DNA from: Topomyia yanbarensis | Lineage: Eukaryota; Arthropoda; Insecta; Diptera; Culicidae | NCBI RefSeq assembly: GCF_030247195.1 | Contig: NC_080672.1 | Coordinates: forward strand, 312,568,127 to 312,632,126 | Reading direction: 5' to 3' | DNA: 64,000 nt | In this document: positions 35,058 to 47,500 of the stretch, piece by piece | Position numbering within the stretch: position 1 is the first letter of the stretch | Layout of the letters: each line of letters begins with the position of its first letter | The notes under the pieces: generated by a model | Databases searched by the model: none | What the model was told of the DNA's origin: nothing | The model's input: only the letters and a program-made list of their open reading frames with translations | Position numbers and translations under genes: made by a program

Positions 35058-35193
35058 TTAACCCTTAAATGCGCAATGTTGTTTTAAAACAACATTGGGA
35101 AAACCATCTCAAAATTATTATAGTAACGTATTAAAACTGTGAGACAATTTTCAGAAAATTTGAAAAAAATTGCTTTGCGCCTTTAAGGGTTAA
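35058..35193. mobile_element. 136-bp MITE with TTAACCCTTAAA ends
   Basis: Left TTAACCCTTAAATGCGCAA and the complement of TTAACCCTTAAAGGCGCAA at the right. A small internal palindrome (TTGTTTTAAAACAA) lies near the left end. Probable TTAA or TA target. Confidence 0.7.
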
Positions 35194-37118
35194 TTTGGAA
35201 CATAAATAGTGTTTTCGTTTTGGGATTTAGCGTCAAGCCGGCGCAAATCTATTCCGAGAGTAAGTTAGTGTCGGTTTCTGGTGAGAAGATTTCGAAACGC
35301 ACCCATGACCTTAAGTTAAGATTTGTGCCCTTCAAGTATTGAGAGATTCACTGAAACGTACACGCCGCACCAACTGCTTCCAAAATGCCGCTGTAAGGTT
35401 ACCAGTAAGTTTTTGGTGTAACTAGCACTGTATTTGCTATTTGCGCTTTAAATTAAGTAATGTAGCGGTAGTAATAAGCCTTCCATTTTGGTTTAAACGC
35501 AAGAACAGTTTTCAAAAAACATAATTTGATTGACTAGTTTAACTCATTTAACCTTTTTTATCAATTCTGTAATTTAAAAAGAACTTTTGAATTATACTGA
35601 ACGTAGTGAATTTGGCACCACTTGTACCTGGTATAATCAATCTGCACAAAACAATGCATAACGCAGGGCTGTTTTTTTGGAACAACATGTGCTATCATTC
35701 AGCCCTTCGCTATGCAAAATTGCGATATTATGACAGATAGGCTAAGCGCGGTGTTTCACGGAGCGCGGCCGTTCCTTTCAATCTGCGTGGAATTTTGGGG
35801 AAATGCCGTGAGCAGCCGTGAGTTGCTGGTTGAGACACAACTTCTGTCTAATTAACGAGTTTGATTCGCTAGTTGGACCGACTGACAAATGTCAAAAACT
35901 GTTTAAAGGAGACGTTAGTAGCACCAACAAACCACCGACATGACAACTAGAACAATTTCGGTGAAAATTTTTGGCAAATAAATTAAACTCGGAACAGTAG
36001 CTCCATCTGTATAATGAGTTTCACATCATTACTTAACGTGTCTCTTGTAAAGGAACACTAATGTCCTCTAGTAAAAGTCTGGACAAGACATATTCAAACG
36101 AGCAAAAGTTTTGCGAATTCAAATGAGCGGAGCATCTTAATTAACGTTTCAACTAGAAAGTATTGTGGTATTGACTGGCCTTGTTCTCTGGTTGACTCCA
36201 TGAAAAGTGAATCGAAAAAATTGAATCAACTTCAAGTCGGTTCCGACAGCATGAAGTACAAAGTTACTTCACGCTCGTCCGGACATGCCACAGACTCTGG
36301 TGATTTGCATTCTAATACCAAAAGAGGCAAAAGATTAAGTTGCTGGAACGCTCTAAGCTTGCTCAAATGACCCTATTCCACGCTTTTCTAAACTTTCTTC
36401 CTTCAACTTCTTGCTCTCTCTTGAGTACTATGGCACGCGTAAATGATGCTGTGACTATGCTGGATAGTGAACAATATGCTCAAAATAATATTGATGAATC
36501 TAGCAAGCAATAAAATTGAAAGACTGGTAGGATTCTAGAGCGAATCAGAACTTAAAACAGAAATCTAGAACTGCGCAGGTCTAGGGGCAGATCACTTGTG
36601 ATACATTTTCTAAAATCAGGGAAATTAAAGGCATTTATTTCCTTCACAATAGAAATCCATAAAGTATTTTGCGTTGCGCGTAGGACTTCCACCTCACAAA
36701 AACTAGCACTACCTTCAACATACCGTCGAACAAAGTGGATTAGCGTAGGACGATTATTAATCAAACGTTTCTGCGATGGATTGCAAAGTTGATGCGAAAA
36801 TGGAAATTAAATGCATTTTTTCTAATTTGTTGCAAATTTGTTATACATTTCTAAAGTGATCTGTCCCTAAGCGCTGGCTCATATCGAAAGGAAATGTGAA
36901 GAATCATTGCTGGGAGTTAGTCGTACATCGTCAGGTTTTATCGCCGACTTCGCTTTTGATCTTCAACCAAGTGAACAGTTTGACACAAACAAATGCTTCC
37001 AATTAAAATACAATAAACCATATATTAGTTTGAAACAAGCATTCCTCAAGTTTGAAAATCAACAAAACAATTTCTTGTTTTAAACAGATTTAACTTTTCT
37101 GCGTGTAGGAACGAAGTA

Positions 37119-37359
37119 TATATCTCGCGTGTTTTTTGTAAACGGCCAATAAGCATACTGTCAAAATTTACTTTGAGAGAAAATTCCAGACAAACCGTAG
37201 CTCGTTGAGACTGGATGTTAACGTTTTGTGAAAGAGAAGTTTTCTCTTTCGTTTACTGCTGTGATTTATAATCTGCGAATAATCGTTTGGTTAGAATTTC
37301 CTCTCAAAGTGGATTTTGACAGCATGCTTATCGGCCCTTTAAAAAAAACGCGAGATATA
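37119..37359. mobile_element. 241-bp MITE with TATATCTCGCG ends
   Basis: TATATCTCGCG at both ends in inverted orientation. Arms of about 70 bp match with gaps (AATAAGCATACTGTCAAAAT versus the complement of GATAAGCATGCTGTCAAAAT). Non-coding. Confidence 0.75.
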
Positions 37360-38510
37360 ATCTAGTTGAAAAACGACATTCTGATCAATATTGAAATTAG
37401 TTCTAATGGGGTAGTACGTGATTTTTTAAACCAATCAATAAAGTTCGTCTTCGCATCTATGACTTCAGCTGCATTGGAGTAAACCAAGATCAGTACCCAG
37501 TTTCAATAAATCGAGATCTTTTAGTACATTATGTCGAATTCAGTAGGCTCAAATAATCGGATGGTATTTTATTATTATACATTTCGTAAATCAAAATAAC
37601 CCACTGAGACGTCCAAAAAATTGTTTCAAAATCGTTCAACACGGGTCCAACGATGAACGTTTGTTGAACGGTTTTTTGGACGTTGTCTAAATTGGACCAA
37701 CGAACGTCCTTCATTGGACAATTTTGAAACCAACCGTTCTTAGAGTGAATATGCACCTTTCTACTCCCATTAAAAAAGAAACGGTGCCGCATTATTTCGT
37801 GAGGAAAACAAAAAAAAATGCACTGCAAAGCCGGTTGAGGTTAGGTATTTCGTGATGCTAACAAACTAAACTCCTTTGGTTTGACTTTGCATTTGTGGTT
37901 GTAAATGAGCTGTCAGAAATCTTAATTCCATATCAACATTTGAATAGGGCTAATAAGATTTGTAAACAAACTTTTGTTTTGCTGATTTCTCTTAATTTGT
38001 CATCATTTCAACACAGAAAACATTTGAAATTGATTCTGCCAAGGGTAAAGATGTTGATTCATGTGTATTTTTCATAAAATTCAACTCGTTGGCGGAATAA
38101 TGAGCGAAATAAGTTTGTTTGCAAAAGTCTCATTAGCCCTTTTGAAGAATTACTATTCAATTTATGTCGTAAATCCTGATTTTATTCTTTTTTATACCAT
38201 TGATGTAAGCATAAAAAACAGTGGACCCCTTGTGTTTTTACTCGATTCAGCCTGTCTATGCATTTTCCTTGTCTATGCGTATTAGTGATTCATGAACGCG
38301 TGCCTGTTAGACTTGGCAGCACTGGCAGATTCGCTTCTTCAACGGTTTCTCTTGATGTTTCGTTACGCAGGAAAGTGCACTGTATATTACCGGAAAAAAT
38401 GGATTTTTGTGCAGTGAATACGTATTAATTTCGATCAAATTTATCAGATTAGTTAGTTTAAATACAAATCTTGTGAATTGTATTGTGCGCACAAACAATT
38501 TCCCCGGAGA

Positions 38511-41500
38511 ATGGGCAGTACTCAAATAAGCGCGCGCACAGCGCGTTTGAATGGATTGATTCTCGGTCGTTCGACTGCGACAGCGGAGGATCTTTTTCCG
38601 GCTACCATGGATCAAGTCAGCGACGTATCGCTAGAGACGGCAATTTCCCGGGAAGGCCTACTAGATTCGCTTGTTGTCCTGTACGATGAGTGCAGCAAGG
38701 ATGCTATCAAAAAGAAGGATAAAAATGTCGCAGACTTTGTCAACAAATGTAAGTAGGCTGAGTGTTTTCTCTAGTGAACTGTAGATGGCAGCGACCGTAA
38801 AATGATGTGAATCTGTAATTAGTGACGGTGTTATCGGTAAAATTGAAGTAAAAATATTTTTTTTCGTAGATCGACCGATAATTAAGGAAACTCGTTCAAT
38901 GCGAGTCAACGTCAACGACTTTGACGTGAAGAATCTTATCGGAAAGGGATACTTTGGAGAAGTTCATGTAAACCCGAAACAGAAATTTCGCTCGATTACT
39001 TTGATAATATGCTTCGTCTCACTTTCTAGTTGGTGTATGAACGTGGTCAGAAAAACGGCGAAGTGTATGCTATGAAGAAGATGTGCAAAGCAATGGCAAC
39101 TTCCACACAAATTCGTGAGGAGCGAGATATTATGGCGTCCAGACGGTCAGAATGGATTACCTCACTGCAGTATGCATTTCAGGTTTGTGTTTTACCTTCT
39201 CGTTTTTCTATTCTATAGTACAAAGGTATGAAAAGGAAGAAAAAAGTGGTTCAGTCAATATTAGCGCGGATAACATGCACTTCATTAGGGGAAAACAGCT
39301 GGCACAGATGTTATAGATCTTGTGTACGTAACTATTTCAGAGCTGTCAGATAATTTTGTTAAACATCTAGGTCGTAGTAAAAAAAAACTGTATTTATCTG
39401 TATTAAACCAAGAAAAGCATTTGTGTCCTTAGGAGCTTGAAACATTGCGTTCTAAAAATTTCAATATTGAAAAAGAAATTTAAAATAAGCGCTTTAGAAT
39501 ACTTTGTGCATTTATTTCTGAGCAGTCTTAATATAAATTAATATAAAAAGCGTTAGAGTTTCTTATGGTTTGCATCTTCGCCCTAAAATCTGTATAATAC
39601 AGATTAATTTGTATAATTGGCAGTAAATGGTAAGAATAATTATTTCTACATATTTCGTTAAATTTACTACATTTTAGGTCTATCTATCTCTCGCAAACTG
39701 AACATGTTTTCTCTATTGCATTTGTTGGGTTGAATAAATAATAAATAACTATTATTTCTGCATATTTGAGCTTAAAAAAATGTGGAAGAAGAAATTTGTG
39801 GCATGTGGGTAGGGGGAATCGATTTTAGGCAATTTTCGCGTTACGTATTTTATGAATGATCCCTTAGGCTATTTCCTAATAATGACTGAATTAATGGCAC
39901 AAAATAACACTAAATCTAGAAATTCTAAAAGTTTAAAATTTTCATAAGAATGTATCGCAATATAAAAATAAACTATTTTTTCTCTTTTGTAGGATCAAGA
40001 ATGCCTATACTTGGTGATGGAGTATCTTCCGGGTGGCGATCTACTCAGTCTAATGATTCGTGTCGGTATATTCGATGAAGAGCTGGCTCAGTTCTATCTC
40101 GCTGAACTGACGCAGGCGTTGCACTCTCTGCACACACTTGGCTATGTTCACCGCGATATCAAACCGGAAAACATTCTGCTGGATCGATTTGGACACTTAA
40201 AACTGGCGGACTTTGGCAATGCGATTACCATAAACAAGGACGGCAGTGTAACTAGCATTACACCGGTAGGTACGCCTGATTATGTCGCACCTGAGTTACT
40301 GCAAGCCCTGTCCACCACGTCACGGTCACCCAGAAGCAATCACGATGTGACCTGTGATTTTTGGTCCATGGGTATTATTGGGTATGAATTTTTGACGGAA
40401 TCGACGCCGTTCCACGATGAGAATGTGAATGAAACCTACTCGAAAATTATGGCTCATTGTGAGGGAAGATACACCAACAAATTGGAATATCCGGCGCATG
40501 TGTCGATTTCCTCTCACTACAGAGATCTCATCGATAGACTCGTGACGAAGGTGTCTAACCGAATGGGATACGCTGAGATCAAGAAGCATCCATTCTTCAG
40601 TGATGTAAATTGGGAAAAACTAAGGTACCGAATTCCTCCGATAATTCCTACCGTTAGTAGTGATGATGATACGTCCAACTTTGAGGACGTCGACAAATCG
40701 ATCAAACGAAATGCATTTACCAGCAAACCAACCTATCCGATCTCCAAAGTGCACGATTTCAGCGGACAAAACCTCCCATTCCTTGGTTATAGCTACGTTT
40801 ATGAGGAATCGGATCCTGCGGGAAAATATCGCGATACTGACGAGCACATGGCAACGGCAAGGTTATCGCAGAAAATCAAAGAGCAGGATCGATTGATCAA
40901 GGAGCACAATGAAGAAATTCACCAGCTCCAGCGAGGTCTGCTGGAACGGGATCGCAAAATTGCCACATTAAATGCTCATAGCAAAATTTTTGGTGACACC
41001 AAAAAAGAAATGGAAAATTTGCAGGAACTGCTAAAGACTAAGACCGCTGAACTTGCGACGGCAAAGACAGATATAAAAAACCTGCGAAATAGGTTCAAAA
41101 TTGAAGAAGAGCAACGCCTGAAGAACGAAGCAACCTTGGCTGATATGCTAAAGCAAACATATAAAAAGTGGGAAAAAGCCAAACAATCATCGGATCAGAT
41201 CTATGAGAAGCAAATTGCTGAAAGACGTACAGAGTTTAATGCCTTGAATGACAAGTTTCGATCGCAATCTAACGAGCTTCGCACGAAGGTGGACGAGTGC
41301 AGTCAGCTGCAGTCGATGGTTGAAAATTATAAGGATCTGCTGAGAAAGTCAAAAGATAAGTTGTTGGTGGACAAGGAAGAGTACGATCACAGCCACGAGC
41401 AGCTGGTGGCAACTTACGAGGCAAAAATTATTGAATTGAAGCAGAAGTGGAAAACTGAGAAGGAACTTCGTGGAAAGCAGGAGGAGGACAATCGAGAGCT

Positions 41501-44500
41501 TCGTTCGCGGCTTAAGGAGTATGAGCGTGACGTAAAGAGTACAGAACATTCGCACCAGAAGTTTGTGGATAATCTCAAAAGAAGAATGACCATCCAGCTG
41601 GAAGAGGCCAAGCAGGTTTCGGACCAAATAAGCGAAGAGATGCAGCAAAAGTGTAACAATTTGCGGAAGGAGATTACCAAACTACAGGAGCAAAGTGTTT
41701 CGTGTAGCACTAGCACCAGCAGCAACAGAAGTTCGATGTTGAGCGTAAATGAACAGGAGTTTAAAAGTGCCAACTCCAGCTTACAGGAACTACACACGCA
41801 TGTGGAAGAACAGCTGCGGAATGATTTGCTTAAAGCAAGGTGAGTGAATCGTTAGCCATGTTAGGTTGATCTTATTTGAATTCTGGCAAATGGAACCAAG
41901 CAAAGTCTGATCTCAAATTGAAAACTTAACTTGATGTTGGAGGTAATGATTACTTCGGCTGCTATCGTTTTGGTTGTTTTAAATGTCCTCTGACATCAAA
42001 CAGAAAGCTGTTGCTGCTATCAGTAAGAACAAATTGAAAATTTACTCAGATGTTGAAATTTCTTGTTGTTAGCGGGGTAGATGAAGCGAATGCTAGTGTG
42101 AGGGGATTCAACGGATAGGTGGGTAGCAGGGGAGGGGGTAATGTAGCGACGGGAGGGGTGTAAGGGGAAGGATGGTGGGTCGATGTGGGTGCAACACCCA
42201 ACTGTATATTATACCCAGGCCGGTGTGGATGGTTGGGTTGGTGCCACGCCAATGTTAACACTGAAGAAGCACACAACTGAGACTTCACCAAAGGCGCCAA
42301 AGAACTACGCTACGGTCTTGTCGGTCACATAAGAATTTATTTAGAATGAATAAATGGTGTTGTTTTCAAATGTAAAGTGGATAAAAGAAGAAACAACGAA
42401 CGCGTTTGAGTTGAGCGACACGAAAATTACAACTGCGATTAAAAAAATGCGAACATTTTTGCAAATGTTTCATAGAAACATAAATAGAACAGTGACAAAG
42501 TATTAACAGCGTTTTTTAAGGGAACGCTTCGTATTGCTTTGACGCTGTTGGTACGCGGGTATGGTAATGTGCACTCTCCTACCAAAAGGTACAAGAAGTG
42601 AGTCTCAAAGGAAACATCATTTTTTTCCGTCCGGTGCGGTTGCAATTCAAAATTTTTGCTCGCCGGAGTTTTTGAAACGATTAACCTCGCACTTCAGTAG
42701 ATTCTCGCAGGTCAAACTCAAATCGGTGACTGCACCGTCGATCTCGACTTTGTGAGCCGGCATGTGTACGCGGTAGTCATGCGTAAAATTCTTGTCGACA
42801 GTAACGTAATTTGTTTGCTTTAGACAAAGTGTCACAATTCTGAGTTTATCTAAGTAAGTTTACCAGAAATCTGCCACGGCTGAATATTTCCGCGCCAGCT
42901 CTTTTGATATCTTTAGAATACTTAGCAGATTATCTTTGATCCAGTCCGACCGAGTTCAGTCTTTGATAACGAATATTGTTCGATAATAATTTTACCATCA
43001 GCTGGGTTTTCTCAAGGCAGTTTATTTATGTGAGGACCTAATGCCCGGCTCAAAGTGAAAATAGGGAGAAGAGACAGAAATGACGGGAAATATAATAAAT
43101 TGGATGACAAATCAGAAGACAGTAAAGCAAAAATGTGGTCAACTATCTGCACTTTATGACTTCCGATTTTCCTTTTTTTTGTTAATCATTTGTCCTGATT
43201 GCTACAAACTAGTTACATGTCACATTAAATTTATAATTAGCTATGTTCTTTTGGTTTGCTGGAACACTTGTCATATACAATAACATTGAAGAGAATACTT
43301 GTAGAAAATATGCATGAATACGGCTGCGTCTGCGGAAATTTGCGGTTTCCATACCAAAATGTTGCTTTTGGGCAATAAAACATTCGATAACTCCAAAGAT
43401 GCACCGTGGGCTTGACGGCGAGATTCAGTCTAGAAATCTTTATGTTTAGAGATTTGTATATTGATCTCCATGATTCTGGCAGTCCCTAGAATCGAGTAGC
43501 CCAACGGCGCGTGCTTCAGTTAGCGGATAGCAGCTAAGGGATACCCGGACGTCTGGCAGATTGAATTATTTTGTTTTCGACATTCAACTAGATCCAGACC
43601 GATGCAGTATCCTAGGGATTTTGATTCCCCCCCCCCCCCCCCCCAACCCACACCCTGTCCCTCTCCCATGGCGTTTTGGTGGTCCGTATAGACTATTCTG
43701 CCATTACCCCTCCTATCATCGGCTTTGGACTGACTTGCGCTCTCTTTGTCCCACCAAACGCTGCAAAATGAAAATGAAAATGATAACTCCAAAGATGCAA
43801 AAGATACAAATAAACTTACTTTACAAAAAATTTGTATTTTCTTATGCAGAACAAAATCTTGGAACATTTTGAAATTTAAAAAATTTAGCAGGAAAAATTA
43901 GTCAGAAAAAAAAATGTTCAGGGTTGTATTTTAGAAAACTTAAAAAATGTCGCCAGATAGACACATAGTCGCTTCAGCAAAGTTATTGCTTACGATATTG
44001 TATACAACATTGTTTTTTTTTATTTTCATAAATACCAAAACAAAAATTTGCTTCTCAACTTAAGGGGATTAATTACCATACTAATTTTTTTTAAAGTGGG
44101 AAACATAATGTAAATGAACTTGGCTGAAGATACTATAGCTCATAATTCTTTTTTTTCATGGTCAAAACAATTTTGATCACCTTTTTGCCGCTTTGGAAAC
44201 ACTATGAACCTGCGGACTCCCCTGTGCAACAACTTTCCCGAAGCGTCGAAAAATCCATTTCGACACATCGTTTGACCCCCTGTGCATTGAAAATGTCCAA
44301 AACTATTGATTTTCAACTGCCAACAACATGTCCTTCAATAGGTATTTATTTCTAAACAATTTAAAGTTACCCGCATCAACTTTAACTCCAATAAACGGAA
44401 AAGTTACACAAAACGTATCGCGATAACCGATAATTCATCGACGTTATCGTTAACGAGTAACGCCGGTAAATTATCGTGAAAATGTATCACACTAACAACC

Positions 44501-47500
44501 CTGCTGGATTTATTTTGGAATACCGGGTATATCCAGTCCTCCTGATGAAGTTGTGAAAGCCGTCGATCTAGAGCCAGGAAAGCGTTACGTTGAACTGTCT
44601 GGTCGGGGCACTGGCTGTAGTTGGAGTCAGTTCTCCTGTTCACCCTATGTAGAAGCTTGTTGGTTAAAGTTTTACGATGCGCCACCGAAAACCACTGTGA
44701 TCGTCGGCGTGAGCTTAACTGCTTCGAGTGAATGTTTTTGAAATTTCTCCTCCAGTCGCGTTGTGGATTTTCCCTAACTATCTTAAGCTCCTTCAGCTAT
44801 TTTACAAAGTAGTTGTATATTACACTAGAAGAAGGTGCTCTAGCTATTTCGTCTGTTAGGAATGCTGTCTCCTTGACCACCGTACGGATGTTCTCATATT
44901 TTCTCGGAATGCCTGAAAGATTTCAAGAGTTTGCGTTGTGCTCTAGAAATCTCTATAAAAATATTAGATCCGAATCGATTTTCATCATGCGGTTTGTTAG
45001 CAGGGCGTTGGCTTTAAAAGAGTGCGAGTGTAGGTTTAATCCTCCTAGACGTTTAGGTAGATTTAAAGTTTCGAAAGCAATTCGGGTAAAATTCTTCCCA
45101 TACCACAGAAACGAGCCGATCCGCGAAATAAATTTCCCGCCGTATTTGTTCGGCACCCTAATAAACATCTTATGATCCAAGAGCCTAACGATTTATTCAG
45201 AGAATCATACAAAGAATATGTGGAATCGTTGGACTATATGGGTTAAAGTTCGTGTATAATTTATTTTTATTAGGGTAGAGGAATCACTGATGCCGTTTAC
45301 CGTGTAATGAACGTGTTCAAAAAAGTTATTTTCTGTATGATATTAAGGTTTCTGGAGTTGTTCTTCCATATGCCTGTTTGAATTCCTCGTAGAACCGCAA
45401 ACCAGTTTTGCTCAACAGTGCTTGAGAAGTCTTTGGCAAAATGGATGCCGAGGATTTTCACCAAGGACTGCAATTTTAACCACTCGCTACGTGGTGTCAT
45501 GTTCAATGTGCCGATTTTTAGGGCGTTAGTTTTTTGCGTGTTGAGTATTGCTCCTGAAACAATTGTGAAATCGGCAAAGATATTTCGAATTGCAAGTAGC
45601 TGGGATTCACTTTCGACGAACACAGATGTCATCCGCATATGCGTTAAATGAGGAAAATATCTCCGCAAATTATCGAGCAAGGGTTGTATATAGACAACAA
45701 ACAAGATCATTGAAATGGGATCACCTTGACGCACTGACCTTTGAATTTTGAATTTCTCTTCCTAGCTTCCCATTGATCAGAACTTTGGAGAAGCTGTTGT
45801 TCATGCAGAACATTAGGAGATTTATCAATTCCTGATTGAAGCTCATTTTTCCCATCATTATTGCAAGGAAGCTGTACTCCACTCTATCGAAGGCATGGTT
45901 GGAGTTGAATGCTACTAACAAATCGAATTTATGTACGCGAAGTTACATATACGCTTGCGCAACCCACAAGTACGATAACATACAAATGCTCGAGTCCTTC
46001 GCGATTATCCACGCACACATACGCCCACGATCTCGCAAACATGAAAACACCTCGGTGACTAAGTAAACGGTTTAGGACTTATAAATTTACAAAGGTGGTC
46101 ATAAGAGTGAACCTACAAACGCCCGTGTTTGTGCGATCATGAATCGGTTATGTCCGGAAGTCCTCATATCTACTAGACAACACGTTTCATGGCGACATGA
46201 CCGGGAACTCTAGTGATATAGGGTAACTCACTCCCTGTTAGAATGTGAATATATTCCGGGAAATGTCTTTCATCTAATATCTTGCTTTGCATAAGACTGT
46301 CAACTGAGCTACCGAAAATAAAAGTCGCAAAGACAGAACATGCTTCGTAAAACCCGTTTCAAATATATTAGAATATAAAAAGCGGATATAAACTTCAAGC
46401 ATAAAAATTGGACTGGGACTTTCCTTTGTAAGAGTCGGATAAAAAACCTTCAGTATAAAGACCGGAAAGAAATATATCCGATTCTTACAAAGTAGCTTTT
46501 TTTAGCCGACTTTTAATTTTGAACATCAAGATATACGAATTCGCCTGCGAGCGATTTATTTATTTTTAACCGGTTTTTATACTGGAGGTTTATTCTTGCC
46601 GAGTTATACGGGTGAACACTTTAAGCGATTCTTATGCTGAAGGATCTCTGTCCGATTTTTACGCTTGATGTTTATTTCCGATTTTTATATTCTAATATAT
46701 TTGAAACGGGTTATACGAAGCATGTTCTATACTTGCGATTTTTATTTTCGGCGGCTCAACTGTTTTCACTTCATCAGTGTGTGAATTGTAGTGTATGCTT
46801 TGGTTCCGTTCGGACCTTTTGCTATAGACACTACAAGCACAGAGAACAGACATATAAGCTAGAACAACATGAAAATACGTTGAAAATCACCATGGCATAC
46901 AGGATCGCATGCACGAATCACCATTGTATCCAAGTTTGCATACAACGTCCGTATAGCGTTTGCTGGCCGATCGTAGCGCCGGCTAGTGGCAAGTTGCTAC
47001 TTGCTGGTGGTATTTCAAAACAGTTTTATTTATTACACACATAGAAAACTTTACTTGTATGTCAGTTCTCAGTACTACAAGATCGCGAAGACCCGTTTGA
47101 AGGGAAAGTGAGCGGAGTCAGTCAAGCTTTCAGGACATAAGTTCTTTCAAATGGGTTGACAGATTTTGATGTTATAGCACATAATCTCCTTTTTAGGTGA
47201 TTTGTATATTTACTATCTCTTTCACTATAAAGTTTTACATATCAAAGAGCTTTTCATTTCATAATCCGTGATTAAGTAAAAAAACAAATAGCAATAGCTT
47301 CGAATTTACTTCTTGTGCCAAAAATCTGGTCTGAACTGGACCAGGGTTGGGGTAATTTGGGTCTTTCGCGTCATTTTGCGCGGAACCGAATATACGCAAT
47401 ATGGTAAAAGAGCGGAGAAAGTTGCATAAAAATATGCGCTATCGATCAGGCTTTTAGAAAAAAATAAGAACTTGCAAATTGATTGACACGTTTCAGTTCT

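Larger units (their letters stand above)
34516..38510. other. 4-kb divergent intergenic region between TMEM134 and citron kinase
   Basis: Must contain both promoters. No coding motif seen. It holds MITEs at 35058-35193 and 37119-37359, an imperfect palindromic repeat at about 37595-37745 (CGTCCAAAAAATTGTTTC versus its diverged complement), and at about 35230-35300 a reverse-orientation relative of the direct repeat of 49425-49905. Confidence 0.5.

Noticed and set aside
41349..41797. Minus-strand frames rich in Leu/Ser/Cys
   Set aside because: Antisense of the citron kinase coiled coil; Glu/Lys codons read backwards give Leu/Phe/Ser.
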